Source: Luethyella okanaganae
Lineage (GTDB): Bacteria > Actinomycetota > Actinomycetes > Actinomycetales > Microbacteriaceae
DNA length: 64,000 nucleotides
Reading direction: 5' to 3'
Assembly (NCBI RefSeq): GCF_042660285.1
Contig: NZ_JBHSTP010000001.1
Coordinates: 124,001-188,000, forward strand
The translations under genes and the position numbers were made by a program. The notes beneath the pieces are model-generated. The model was not told the origin of the DNA. It did no database searches and saw only the letters and a program-made list of their open reading frames with translations. Of this stretch, positions 8,564 to 17,349 are shown piece after piece. Every line of letters starts with the position of its first letter. The first letter of the stretch is position 1.

Positions 8564-9405
8564 CCGCAGGGTCGGCATCGGCCGGAAGGCGGCTGGACGT
8601 CGGAGGGAACAGGATCGGCACTGTTCCGCGTTCGCTCTATGTGCCGGCGCTTCTCGGCGTCGCCCTTCTCCTCCTGCCCTTGGCGGGTCTCGTCGTGCGC
8701 GTGGACTGGAGCACTCTGCTGAGCGATGTGACCTCGTTCGAGGCGCGTGAGGCGCTCTGGCTGTCGTTGCGCACCGGAGTGGCCGCCACAGTGCTCTGCC
8801 TCCTGTTCGGCGTTCCGCTCGCCCTCGTCATCGCGCGGAGCACCCCACGCGTGGCCGGCCTGCTGCGTGCGCTCGTCACAGTTCCGCTCGTCTTGCCGCC
8901 GATGGTCGGTGGTATCGCGCTGCTGTTCCTGCTCGGACGCAATGGCCTGCTCGGCCGTACGCTGGAATTGTTGTGGGACATCCGCCTGCCGTTCACGACA
9001 GCGGCGGTCGTGATCGCCCAGACCTTCGTGGCACTGCCGTTCCTGGTGCTGACGGTCGAGGGCGCCTTGCGTGCGGTCGGCACCGGCTACGAGCGCGTGG
9101 CCGCGACGTTGGGGGCCAGCCGGTGGACGGTGTTCCGTCGCATCACCGTGCCGCTCGCGATGCCCGGGCTCGTCGCGGGCACGGTGCTCTGCTTCGCACG
9201 CGCGCTCGGAGAGTTCGGGGCGACGGCGCTCTTCGCCGGCAACGCGGCCGGCACGACCAGGACCATGCCGCTTGCCATCTATACGGCTTTCAATGGAGCC
9301 GGCGTCACGCAGGGCTCGGCGGTCGCGCTCTCGCTGCTGCTGCTGGTGACGGCGTTCCTCATTCTCGTGCTGGTGCGCGGATGGCGGCCGGGGGCCGTTC
9401 GGTGA
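8560..9405 (+). CDS. modB: Molybdate ABC transporter permease
   Basis: A 281-residue inner-membrane permease with a GTG start overlapping the modA stop. Several hydrophobic helices are evident, for example around residues 28-50 and 65-90. The EAA loop with the ABC-coupling glycine is present (ERVAATLGASRWTVFRRITVP, in two parts near residue 180), as is the ModB-type ALGEFGATALFAG. It is normal in length except for about 25 extra N-terminal residues. It provides the translocation path for molybdate between ModA and ModC. Confidence 0.93.
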   Translation: MTAGSASAGRRLDVGGNRIGTVPRSLYVPALLGVALLLLPLAGLVVRVDWSTLLSDVTSFEAREALWLSLRTGVAATVLCLLFGVPLALVIARSTPRVAGLLRALVTVPLVLPPMVGGIALLFLLGRNGLLGRTLELLWDIRLPFTTAAVVIAQTFVALPFLVLTVEGALRAVGTGYERVAATLGASRWTVFRRITVPLAMPGLVAGTVLCFARALGEFGATALFAGNAAGTTRTMPLAIYTAFNGAGVTQGSAVALSLLLLVTAFLILVLVRGWRPGAVR

Positions 9406-10508
9406 CGCCGCCGGCCTTGAGCGCCGAGGTGCGTGTCGCGCGGGGGACCTTCGTGGTCGACGTGCGCATCGAGCTCCGGCGGGGCGAGGTGCTCGCGCTC
9501 CTCGGCCCCAACGGAGCGGGGAAGTCCACCCTCCTGGCGGTCATAGCCGGACTGCTCATGCCGGGAGCCGGTCGAGTGCACGCTGGCGGAAGGGAGCTCA
9601 CCCGGGTGCAGGCGGGGCGTCGTCCGGCGGTGCATGTGCCTCCTTCCGCCCGCGGCATCGGCTTGCTGGGCCAAGACCCCCAACTCTTCCCGCACCTCAC
9701 CGCGCTGCAGAACGTCGCCTTCGGACCGCGTGCGCAGCGCCATCCGATGCGCGTCGCCTCGGCCGACGCCGCGGCTTGGCTCGAGCGCGTCGGCCTCGCG
9801 GGGCTGGGAGAGCGCCGTCCCGCCGAGCTCTCGGGTGGACAGCAGCGGCGCGTTGCGATCGCGCGCGCTCTAGCGGCCCGGCCGTCTGTGCTGCTCCTCG
9901 ACGAGCCCTTCGCCTCCCTCGACGTCGAAACGGCTCCGGACATCAGGGAGCTGTTGCGCGAGCAACTGCGCTCGTCGCCCACCACCGCGATCGTCGTGAG
10001 CCATGACGCTCTCGACGCGGTGGTGCTCGCAGACCGTACCGCTGTGATCGCCGACGGCCGCATCGTCGACGAGGGGCCGACCGCTCGCGTGTTCGCGGAG
10101 CCGCGAGACCTCTTCACGGCCGCCGTCGCGGGGGTCAACCTCGTGACCGGCAGCGCAGACGGCGGTGCGGTCGTGGCCGCCGGCGGCATCCGCTTCACGG
10201 GGCGAGGTGGTCACCGCGATGAAGGAGCCATGATCCGGATCAGTGGAGGTGCACCCGCCGCTGCCGTGTTCCGGCCGGCCTCGGTCGTCGTCTCGACGCG
10301 GCAGCCGGAGGGCGTGAGTTCACGGAACGTCTGGCGTGCCCGTGTGAACGGGATGGAACACGCTGCGGGTGGAATCCGGGTTCGCACCGGGCCGCTTCCC
10401 GTCGTGGCCGACCTCATGCCCGCTTCCGTCGCGGAGTTGGGTCTCGCGGAGGGCTCTGAGGTGTGGCTGTCGGTGAAGGCGAGCGAAGTAAGCCTCTACC
10501 GGCGCTGA
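9402..10508 (+). CDS. modC: Molybdate ABC transporter ATP-binding protein
   Basis: A 368-residue ABC ATPase starting at a GTG that overlaps the modB stop (GTGA). Walker A is GPNGAGKST, the signature motif is LSGGQQRRVAIARA, and Walker B is VLLLDEPFA followed by the H-loop VSHDALDA. The C-terminal part (about 230-368) corresponds to the TOBE/MOBE domain of ModC-type ATPases, which can bind molybdate and inhibit transport. The length matches the family. It is the last gene of the rightward modABC operon and converges with the PH-like gene. Confidence 0.93.
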   Translation: MTPPALSAEVRVARGTFVVDVRIELRRGEVLALLGPNGAGKSTLLAVIAGLLMPGAGRVHAGGRELTRVQAGRRPAVHVPPSARGIGLLGQDPQLFPHLTALQNVAFGPRAQRHPMRVASADAAAWLERVGLAGLGERRPAELSGGQQRRVAIARALAARPSVLLLDEPFASLDVETAPDIRELLREQLRSSPTTAIVVSHDALDAVVLADRTAVIADGRIVDEGPTARVFAEPRDLFTAAVAGVNLVTGSADGGAVVAAGGIRFTGRGGHRDEGAMIRISGGAPAAAVFRPASVVVSTRQPEGVSSRNVWRARVNGMEHAAGGIRVRTGPLPVVADLMPASVAELGLAEGSEVWLSVKASEVSLYRR

Positions 10509-10551
10509 ATCGCACACAGACGTGGATCGCCCGCGCGGTCGACGCTTGGGC

Positions 10552-11097
10552 CTACGGTCGTGGGGGCCGTGTCTCGTTCCGGCCCCACAACGGGCGGCGT
10601 TCGAACCAGTACAGCAACTCGGGGTGGACACGTGTGAACTCGGCGAGCGTCGTCGGAGTCGCGCTGTAGGTGACGGGTGCGCCGAGGGTCTCTGCGACGA
10701 CATCCATCGCGGCTTGTGGCCAGTAGCGACCGCGCATGCGCAGCAGGAGCCGGCCGTTCTCGTCGATCGCGAAGAGCTGCGGATGCGTGTCGAGCGTTCC
10801 GCCCTGGTAGAGATCGGCGATCAGGATCGAGTCGACCCGATCGACCGGAACCCGGTTTATCCTGCCGAAGAACCCGCGCTCCTCCACTCCGCTGTTGTCG
10901 ACGCGGATGTAGACGCGCATATAGGCCACGACCGTGAGGCCATACAGGGCCATGAGCACGAGTTGCGCGACGAGGACCGACATCCAGATGCCGTAAGGAA
11001 TGGCGAGCCAATAGAGCACCGCGAACACCGGTGCGAGCAGGGCGAGAGTCGCAAGACTTCCCTGGCGGAACAGATGTCCGTGGGGTTTCAGGGTCAC
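10552..11097 (-). CDS. PH-like domain membrane protein of unknown function
   Basis: A 181-residue protein with two predicted transmembrane helices (about 12-32 and 38-60) followed by a bacterial PH-like domain. This carries the pattern VYIRVDNSGVEERGFFGRINRVP and VDRVDSILIADLY (the first in two adjacent strands). The GTG at 11097 is preferred because GAGGTGGG lies 6-7 bases upstream; an in-frame ATG at 11148 would add a low-quality 17-residue extension. Membrane-anchored proteins of this type are common in Actinobacteria but lack a defined role. The gene converges on modC with 43 bases between the stops. Confidence 0.78.
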   Translation of the reverse strand: MTLKPHGHLFRQGSLATLALLAPVFAVLYWLAIPYGIWMSVLVAQLVLMALYGLTVVAYMRVYIRVDNSGVEERGFFGRINRVPVDRVDSILIADLYQGGTLDTHPQLFAIDENGRLLLRMRGRYWPQAAMDVVAETLGAPVTYSATPTTLAEFTRVHPELLYWFERRPLWGRNETRPPRP

Positions 11098-11212
11098 TGC
11101 GCCCACCTCGTGCCGTCTGCGTGCTGTCCCAGCTGCTCCCCCATACATACCCCAGCGAGTATGCCCGATAGCGCAAGGATGTGGTATCGGCTCTTTGGGG
11201 GACACGTCGAAC

Positions 11213-11288
11213 CGAAGCGCCGAGTGTGCCCGTTTCCGACGAGTGTTCCCGCTGTAGCGGTACGTCTCGTCGGGAACGGGCACGTTCG
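11213..11288. repeat. Dispersed palindromic repeat, copy A
   Basis: A 76-base element related to another at 19163-19238; by eye about four in five bases match. Its core is an 18-bp nearly perfect stem (11226-11243 with 11266-11283, one G-T pair) enclosing a small inner hairpin CCGCT-gt-AGCGG (11249-11260). The pair at the fourth stem position is C-G here and T-A in copy B, a compensatory change. It lies between two leftward genes, downstream of the monooxygenase, as expected for a REP-like element. Confidence 0.8.
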
Positions 11289-11394
11289 CAGCCTGATGGT
11301 TCAGTCCAGTCGAGGATGACGGCGAGTTCTCTTGTGAAGACCCCGGGACGGCTGTGTCCACCGTCCCGGGGAGTCGATCGCAACGGGGGGCCCG

Positions 11395-12702
11395 TCACGC
11401 GACCGCGCTGGCCCCCGGGGGCGCAGCGGTGTCGCGCGACAGCGTGAAGGCATCGAGCAGACGTTCGGTGTCTGCGATCTGATCGTTCCAGATGGCGCGC
11501 ACGATATCGATGCGATCGTCTGCCTCCTGGAGTTCCGCGAGGTAGGCCTGGACGCCGGCGCAACCGGATGGCGCCTTCTCGTGCAGTGCCACCATCCGAG
11601 CCGCGAGCTTCGCCTGCACGCCGTACACGGGAATCTGCGGTCCTCGCGGCGCGCTGAGCCCGATGTAATAGAGCTTCTCGAGGCCCTGCGGAATGATTCC
11701 AGCAGCGTAGCGCAGGGGCACTCCGTATCTGCGGGGAACGAGATCGTCTTCGAGGAACGGCAGGCTCGCGTTGAACCCGGTCGCCCACAGGATCGTGTCG
11801 TACTCGCGTGCCGTGCCGTCGGCGAAGTGAGCGATCTTGCCGTCGATCCGGTCGATGCCTGGGCGGATCGTGACGCGACCATGTTGCACCCAGTAGAGCA
11901 TCAGGTTGTTGACGACGGTACGCCCCTCGGCGAGGGTGTGATGCGCGGGTCGGGGCATTCCGTCGTAGTTGTGCCACTCCCCGATGGTCACTCGGGCGAG
12001 CAGACGCGCGATGAGGTCCTGCTCATCCGGCGAGAACTGCGCCATCCATTCGATCTCCTGGCGTGGCACCCCGAAGTAGCTCTTGGGCTGGAAGAACGTG
12101 CCTTCGCGGATGACGATGTCGACGTCGAAGCGGTGCTGTGCCGCATCCACGGCGAGGTCGCAGCCCGAGTTTCCGGCACCGACCACGAGCACGCGCTCTC
12201 CTTCGATATCACCGACGTTCCGGTACGACCCGGAGTGCACCTGTTTGCCGGTGAAGTCTTTCGCGACAGTGGGGACCTTCTGATCCCAGAGGTGGCCGTT
12301 CGCCACGAACACGCCGTCGTACTCGATGCTCTCGCCCGTGCTCAGCGTCACCAGCCATCCGGCTGAGCCGTCTGGCTCCTCGGTCGCGATCGGCGTGACG
12401 GACTCGACGGTGGTGTTGAAGCTGATGATGTCGTAGTGGTCGTGCGCTCGAGCGTATGACTCCAGGTATGCGCGGACCTGGTCGCGCCGCGGGAAATGCG
12501 GGTACTCGGCTGGCATCGGAAAGTTCTCGAAAGACGTCATATCGCGCGACGTGATGAGGTGTAGGGCGTCGTAGTCGGTGTGCCAATGGCCGCCGACGCG
12601 GTTCGTCTTCTCGTAGCAGTCGACGGCGAATCCGGCCTTGCGGAGCTGTTCGAGCGCCGAGATGCCTGCGGCACCGGCGCCGATGACACAGTACCTGGTC
12701 AT
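11395..12702 (-). CDS. Flavin-containing monooxygenase (class B type)
   Basis: A 435-residue FAD/NADPH enzyme. The FAD loop GAGAAG is at residues 8-13. The FMO fingerprint FTGKQVHSGSY is at about 150-165, and the NADPH loop VVGAGNSGCDLA follows at about 172. The ATG at 12702 is chosen because AGGA lies 6-7 bases upstream; the open frame further upstream shows no conserved sequence. It is the last gene of a leftward operon containing an amino-acid-type ABC transporter, an Asp/Glu-racemase-like protein and two SDRs. It probably oxygenates the imported substrate (N- or S-oxygenation, or Baeyer-Villiger chemistry). The substrate is unknown. Confidence 0.88.
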   Translation of the reverse strand: MTRYCVIGAGAAGISALEQLRKAGFAVDCYEKTNRVGGHWHTDYDALHLITSRDMTSFENFPMPAEYPHFPRRDQVRAYLESYARAHDHYDIISFNTTVESVTPIATEEPDGSAGWLVTLSTGESIEYDGVFVANGHLWDQKVPTVAKDFTGKQVHSGSYRNVGDIEGERVLVVGAGNSGCDLAVDAAQHRFDVDIVIREGTFFQPKSYFGVPRQEIEWMAQFSPDEQDLIARLLARVTIGEWHNYDGMPRPAHHTLAEGRTVVNNLMLYWVQHGRVTIRPGIDRIDGKIAHFADGTAREYDTILWATGFNASLPFLEDDLVPRRYGVPLRYAAGIIPQGLEKLYYIGLSAPRGPQIPVYGVQAKLAARMVALHEKAPSGCAGVQAYLAELQEADDRIDIVRAIWNDQIADTERLLDAFTLSRDTAAPPGASAVA

Positions 12703-12733
12703 TCGTGGTCCTTTCGTCATGGATGTTCTTCCA

Positions 12734-13540
12734 TCAGCGGGTGCCGACGGGCGCGCGATTGAGCAGCCGGGATGTCGCGGCGAGCGCGGCCTCGCGGGCG
12801 CCGGTGGGGCGGATGTATCCGCGGGGTGTCGGCCCGATGCCGGCCTGCTGCAGCTCCATGAGCTGGAGCGCATGGGTGAACGCGAGGCGGTTGCAATCCA
12901 GCACCGGCACATCCGCGTGACCGAGCACGCTGGTATAGCCGTGTGCGGTGAAGATCGGGGCCAGGTAGCCGCAACCCACGACGATCGCATCCGCGCCATC
13001 GGCTACGGCCAGTTCGGCGATCGCGTCGAACCGCGCGATGAGCTCTGTCGGATCGACGATCGCGCGAAGCACATCGAGGTGCGTCGACTCAGGAGCGTAC
13101 GCTCGCACAGGACGATCCACCAGGAACCCGGTCGCACCAAGGCGCATGAGGTCATCCGTGAAGATGGGCACAAGGCTCGGGGCCACCGTGATCACTGCTG
13201 CCCGCTTGGCGAGGCTGCCGACCGCGCGCACGCTTCCGTCGGGGAGGCTGGAGACCGGAATCCGCGACGCCGTGCGGACAGCCTCCGTTGGTGCTCCCCA
13301 GCATCCGAGAACCATCGCGTCCGCGCGCTCTTGCGCCTCGAGGCTGCTGGCGAGGATCGCCGCATCGCTCATGAGCCGGTTGGCAGAGGTGCGGATTCCG
13401 CCGGCGTCGACGGCCACGTGCTGGAGGCGCGTGCGCACTCGCCCTTCTGCCAGCTTCTCGACCTGGTCGGAGAGGAAGCTCCACAGTTCGTCGAGTGCCG
13501 GGTCGCCGTGCGTGGCCTCGAGCCAGGTGACGGTCTTCAC
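12734..13540 (-). CDS. Asp/Glu/hydantoin racemase or maleate isomerase-like protein
   Basis: A 268-residue protein of the aspartate/glutamate racemase superfamily. The two catalytic cysteines expected in this fold are visible: Cys80 in MVLGCWG and Cys190 in IVVGCGY. Members racemise amino acids or hydantoins, or isomerise or cleave maleate-type acids. The GTG at 13540 is preferred: GGGA precedes it, and it overlaps the stop of the upstream permease gene (GTGA). Its place inside an ABC-transporter/oxidoreductase operon suggests that it acts on the imported compound or its oxidation product. The specificity cannot be told from sequence. Confidence 0.82.
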   Translation of the reverse strand: MKTVTWLEATHGDPALDELWSFLSDQVEKLAEGRVRTRLQHVAVDAGGIRTSANRLMSDAAILASSLEAQERADAMVLGCWGAPTEAVRTASRIPVSSLPDGSVRAVGSLAKRAAVITVAPSLVPIFTDDLMRLGATGFLVDRPVRAYAPESTHLDVLRAIVDPTELIARFDAIAELAVADGADAIVVGCGYLAPIFTAHGYTSVLGHADVPVLDCNRLAFTHALQLMELQQAGIGPTPRGYIRPTGAREAALAATSRLLNRAPVGTR

Positions 13541-14181
13541 ACGTATCCCTTCGCGAGGCGGTGCTCGACCCAGACCGACAACCATGTGGCTGGAACTGCG
13601 ATCGCCGCGTAGATGAGGCCGGTGACCGTGTAGACCGCCAGGTACTGAAAGGTGATCGTGCTCACCTGATAGGCCTGGCTCATGAGCTCGTTGACCGAGA
13701 TCGAGTAGGCGAGCGATGTGCCCTGAAAAGACATGATCGCAAGCCCCATCAGCGCAGGGATCGACGAACGCAGCCCTTGCGGGAGGATGATCCGCACGAA
13801 CGAGGTCGTGCGGGATAGTCCGAGTGCCGATGATGCCTCGACCTGGCCGGCTGGCACGGACTGGATACCGGCGCGAATCATCTCCGACGAATAGGCGGCG
13901 GCCGTGAACGTCAGGCCGATCACCGCGGCCCAGAAGTTCTCGAAAAGCACACCGAGCGCTGGGAGGCCGAAGTACACGATGTAGAGCACCACGAGGGCGG
14001 GGATGCCGCGTCCGATCTCGACGACGACGAGCGTCGGCCAGCGAAGCCAGGGATTGATCGCTGAGACGCCAAGGGCGAAGAGCAGCCCGATGAGATAGCC
14101 GAACACGACGGACAGGCCGGTCAACTGCAGACTGACGACGAGCCCTTGTCCGAGGCGTGGCAGGTATTCGATCAGGTCCAT
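13537..14181 (-). CDS. Polar amino-acid-type ABC transporter permease (second)
   Basis: A 214-residue HisM/GlnP-type membrane permease with several hydrophobic helices. The coupling (EAA) loop is present near residue 120 (VEASSALGLSRTTSFVRIILP, in two halves), preceded by SSEMIRAGIQSV, which is characteristic of polar amino-acid transporters. Its start abuts the first permease (stop and start share base 14181), and its end overlaps the racemase-like gene. It forms the membrane dimer with the product of 14181-14822. Confidence 0.9.
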   Translation of the reverse strand: MDLIEYLPRLGQGLVVSLQLTGLSVVFGYLIGLLFALGVSAINPWLRWPTLVVVEIGRGIPALVVLYIVYFGLPALGVLFENFWAAVIGLTFTAAAYSSEMIRAGIQSVPAGQVEASSALGLSRTTSFVRIILPQGLRSSIPALMGLAIMSFQGTSLAYSISVNELMSQAYQVSTITFQYLAVYTVTGLIYAAIAVPATWLSVWVEHRLAKGYV

Positions 14182-14822
14182 CAGTGCGCCTTCCGCAGCC
14201 GGGTGTCGAGTCGGCGCGCGATCACGGCGATGGGGACGCTCACGATCAGGTAGACCGCGGCGGCGACGAAGAACGGAAGAATGCCGGCAACCGCAGGGTT
14301 CTGCCGCGCGAACATCGTCGCTTGGAACACCATGTCGGCGACGCCGATCGTGGATGCGATCGAGGAGTCTTTCAACAGGGACAGAAGGAAGGTCGTGATC
14401 GACGGCAGCGCGACGCGAAAGGCTTGCGGTACGAGGATGCGGCCGAACGTGGTTGCGCCTCCGAGCCCGAGCGCAGCCGCTGCCTCCGCCTGTCCCAGCG
14501 GCAGGGTCGCGAATCCGCCCCGGTAGATCTCGGCGAGGTAGGCGCTCGAGATGATGCCGAGGCCGATCACCGCGGCGGTGAGCGAATCGAGTCGGATCGT
14601 TCCGATCGAGACACCGAAGTAGAGCAGGAACAGCCAGACGATCGGCGGGACGCCGCGGATGAGGTCGACGACGAATCGGATCGCGAGCCTCACCGGCCTG
14701 ATACGGGAGCGGAGGCCCAGCATCAGCGGGATTCCGCCGACGAGCCCGATCGCGAAGGAGAGGGCCGTCACCAGCAGTGTGAACGGGAGGCCGAGGAGGA
14801 CGACCGTGATCGCGTCGCCCAT
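14181..14822 (-). CDS. Polar amino-acid-type ABC transporter permease (first)
   Basis: A 213-residue permease paralogous to its downstream neighbour. SSAYLAEIYRGGFATLP near residue 95 and the EAA loop AEAAAALGLGGATTFGRILVP (in two halves near 115) mark the HisM/GlnP family. The VVDLIRGVPPIVW segment is also typical. It begins one base after the ATPase gene ends on the same strand and shares its last base with the next gene. Two different permeases in tandem indicate a heterodimeric channel, as in histidine- or glutamine-type importers. Confidence 0.9.
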   Translation of the reverse strand: MGDAITVVLLGLPFTLLVTALSFAIGLVGGIPLMLGLRSRIRPVRLAIRFVVDLIRGVPPIVWLFLLYFGVSIGTIRLDSLTAAVIGLGIISSAYLAEIYRGGFATLPLGQAEAAAALGLGGATTFGRILVPQAFRVALPSITTFLLSLLKDSSIASTIGVADMVFQATMFARQNPAVAGILPFFVAAAVYLIVSVPIAVIARRLDTRLRKAH

Positions 14823-14823
14823 G

Positions 14824-15609
14824 TCAGCGCTCCAGCACGGCGCTGAGAAACCGGCGAGTGCGTTCCTCCCGTGGCGAGTTCATGACGTCAACGGGGTCGC
14901 CCTCCTCGATGATGCGGCCCTCGGCCATGACGACGAGATGGTCGCCGACGTCGCGGGCGAACTGCATCTCGTGGGTGACGACGATCATCGTCATGCCTGC
15001 GTGAGCGAGTTCCCGCATGACCGCGAGAACTTCGACGCCCACCTCCGGGTCGAGCGCGCTGGTCGGCTCATCGAAGAGCATGGCCCGAGGGTTGAGGGCG
15101 AGGGCGCGCGCGATCGCGATGCGCTGCTGCTGACCGCCGGAGCATCTGCCGGGGTGCTGGTCGGCCTTGTCTTTCAGACCGACGCGCTCGAGCAGTGTCA
15201 GAGCGCGTTGCTCGGCCTCCTCGCGGCTGCGCCCGAGGATCTTCTCCTGCGGGAACGCCACGTTTCGCAGCACGGTGTAGTGCGGGAACAGATTGAACGA
15301 TTGGAAGACCATGCCCACTTGTCGGCGCAGGGCCAGCAGTTGCCTGTCGGTGACTCGCTTGCCCGCCTCGACGGTCTGCGACCCCACAGTGATCACGCCT
15401 TTGTCGGGCGTCTCGAGAAGGTTGACGCAGCGAAGCAGGGTGCTCTTGCCTGATCCGGATGGTCCGATCAACGCGGTCACGCTGCCGGGATTGACCGTGA
15501 TCGAGATGTCGTCGAGCACCAGGTTGTCGCCGAAGCTCTTGGAGAGATTCGAGATCGCGACCCCGGCGGTGGCGAGCTCGTTGGGCTGGGTGATAAGGGG
15601 ACCGGACAC
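14824..15609 (-). CDS. Polar amino-acid-type ABC transporter ATP-binding protein
   Basis: A 261-residue ABC ATPase. Walker A GPSGSGKST is at 49-57, the signature CSGGQQQRIAIARA is at about 152, and Walker B MLFDEPTSALDPE follows at about 175, with the H-loop VVTHEM. The GTG at 15609 is chosen because AAGGAG lies 5-6 bases upstream. An in-frame ATG at 15669 overlapping the binding-protein gene would add 20 Pro/Thr-rich residues not typical of the family. One difference from most of the family is CSGG instead of LSGG in the signature motif. Confidence 0.92.
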   Translation of the reverse strand: MSGPLITQPNELATAGVAISNLSKSFGDNLVLDDISITVNPGSVTALIGPSGSGKSTLLRCVNLLETPDKGVITVGSQTVEAGKRVTDRQLLALRRQVGMVFQSFNLFPHYTVLRNVAFPQEKILGRSREEAEQRALTLLERVGLKDKADQHPGRCSGGQQQRIAIARALALNPRAMLFDEPTSALDPEVGVEVLAVMRELAHAGMTMIVVTHEMQFARDVGDHLVVMAEGRIIEEGDPVDVMNSPREERTRRFLSAVLER

Positions 15610-15665
15610 AACGGCTCCTTGGTTTGGGGTCGGGGGTGTCGGCGTGATCGCCGGCACCCCGCGAG

Positions 15666-16538
15666 TCATCGGATGGAGGTGGCGGCCTGGTCTGCGGGGA
15701 TCAGAAGATCAGCGGGCAGGTCGTAGTCCGCGAGGATACGCGCGAGCGTGCCGTCCTCGCGGTAGGTGTCGATCAGTTTGCTGAATGCGTCGGAGAGATC
15801 GGTGTTCTCCTGCGCGATCGGGAAAGCGATCATCGGCATCTTGGTCGTGATCGCGACGCGCGGATCGGCGGCGGCCGGCTCGACTGTGAAGTCGGTGTCC
15901 GCGTAGGCGGCGACCGCGACGGCGTACCCGTCGAGTGCTGCCTTGATCCGTCCGTTCAAGAGGTCCTGTTTCATCTCGATCGTCCCCGGATATGTCTTGA
16001 AGTTGTCGCCGAGGATCTTCGACATGTCGGCCTCCCATGAGAAGCCAGCTCCGGAGCCGACGGGTCCGATCGACTCGAGTTCCTCGACGGTCGAGGCTCC
16101 GTCCGCTGAGATGATCCCCATGCTGTCGAAGAAGGTCGGCGTGGTGAAGCCGACCTGTTTGGCGCGCGCTTCGGTGACGTACCAACCACCGGAGATCATG
16201 TCGGTCTTCTTCTGCTCGCTGATCATCGGGATGCCGTTCGCATAGGTGATCGGCACGAACGCGAGGTTCAAGCACTCGGCCTCGGCGAGTTTGCGGATCA
16301 CGTCGATCTCGAGTCCGGTTGCGTCCGAACCCTTGGTCTGCGTGTAGGGCAGATTCTCGGGGACTCCGACCGTGAGGGTGCCAGCGGTGTACGTGGTGAG
16401 GCCGGCATCGGCGGGTGTACAGTCCGCTGAGCCGCTCGAGGCGGCGGGGGCGGAGGTGCAGCCGGCCAGCGCGAGCACGGCGACCGCGGTGAGAGAGGTC
16501 GCGTGAATGGTGCGGCGAGCGATGGGGGTGCGTGCCAT
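15666..16538 (-). CDS. Polar amino-acid-type ABC transporter substrate-binding lipoprotein
   Basis: A 290-residue type II binding protein with a lipobox (LALAGC) ending its signal peptide, so it is predicted to be anchored outside the membrane. The LTVGVPENLPYTQTKGSDATG region (two strands) and GLEIDVIRKLAE are typical of family-3 binding proteins. The ATG at 16538 is preferred over one three codons upstream, because AAGGAA sits too close to the earlier one. It is encoded ahead of the ATPase and the two permeases. The ligand is not deducible, but polar or acidic amino acids and their derivatives are the usual choice. Confidence 0.9.
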   Translation of the reverse strand: MARTPIARRTIHATSLTAVAVLALAGCTSAPAASSGSADCTPADAGLTTYTAGTLTVGVPENLPYTQTKGSDATGLEIDVIRKLAEAECLNLAFVPITYANGIPMISEQKKTDMISGGWYVTEARAKQVGFTTPTFFDSMGIISADGASTVEELESIGPVGSGAGFSWEADMSKILGDNFKTYPGTIEMKQDLLNGRIKAALDGYAVAVAAYADTDFTVEPAAADPRVAITTKMPMIAFPIAQENTDLSDAFSKLIDTYREDGTLARILADYDLPADLLIPADQAATSIR

Positions 16539-16582
16539 GGTGAACATTCCTTTTCGTTTCTGGTGGGTGCGGGGTGGGGTGT

Positions 16583-17320
16583 TTAGACGGCGGTCAATCC
16601 GCCGTCGATCGTGAAGGTGGAGCCGGTGACGAAGGAGGATGCCTCGGAGATGAGGTATTGGATGAGAGGCGAGATCTCCTCTGGCCGGGCGCGGCGTGCG
16701 AGTGGAGCATCGCTGCTCGTGCCGCCCGCGGGCTCATCGTCGTTCATCGGCGTGGCGACACCTCCGGGACAGACGACGTTGACGCGCACCCTGGGGGCGC
16801 ATTCGACGGCTGCGACCTTCGTGAGGGCGATGAGCGCTGCCTTCGATGCTGCGTACGCGGCGTAGCCTGCTGACCCGACCAGCGCGGCGGTGGACGAGAC
16901 ATTGACGATCGATCCGGTGGTCGTCATGAGGGGTGCGAGCGCCCGGATGCCAAGGAAGGGGCCCAAGGTGTTGACACGCTCATGCAGTGTCCAGGTCTGC
17001 ACGGAGGTGTCCGAGATGAGGCCGTAACGCAGGATGCCGGCGTTGTTGACGAGTCCGCACACCGCGGCGTCCGTCGCCGCGAGGCTGGAAGCGAGCCGAG
17101 CCCAATCCGCCTCGTCGGTCACGTCGAGGCGACGGTAGTCGACGTCATAGCCACGGGTGCGCACGGTGGCCGCGTACTGCTCGCCGATCTCGTCGAGCAC
17201 GTCGGTCATGACCACCCGGTAGCCCGTGCGTGCGAGCAGGGCCGCATGGGCCGCCCCCTGGCCGCGCGCGGCACCCGTTACCACGACGGTCCGTCGCTGT
17301 ACGGCGGTGATGGTGTTCAC
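16583..17320 (-). CDS. Short-chain dehydrogenase/reductase (first of pair to be read last)
   Basis: A 245-residue classical SDR. The cofactor loop is TGAARGQG, the NNAG motif is present near residue 91, and the catalytic Ser lies in VNVSSTA near 141. YAAYAASK near residue 155 supplies the catalytic Tyr-x3-Lys. The C-terminus FTIDGGLTAV is typical. The GTG at 17320 follows GGAGAG at a good distance. It lies between the second SDR and the binding-protein gene in the operon. Two SDRs with a monooxygenase suggest stepwise oxidation of one imported compound; the order of steps is unknown. Confidence 0.88.
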   Translation of the reverse strand: MNTITAVQRRTVVVTGAARGQGAAHAALLARTGYRVVMTDVLDEIGEQYAATVRTRGYDVDYRRLDVTDEADWARLASSLAATDAAVCGLVNNAGILRYGLISDTSVQTWTLHERVNTLGPFLGIRALAPLMTTTGSIVNVSSTAALVGSAGYAAYAASKAALIALTKVAAVECAPRVRVNVVCPGGVATPMNDDEPAGGTSSDAPLARRARPEEISPLIQYLISEASSFVTGSTFTIDGGLTAV

Positions 17321-17349
17321 GGCTCTCTCCTCGGTCCCGATCGATCTGC

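Noticed and set aside
12703..12999. N-terminal extension of the monooxygenase frame
   Set aside because: The extension runs through the 3' part of the racemase-like gene in another frame. The ATG at 12702 has a good ribosome-binding site and begins directly with the FAD-binding strand.
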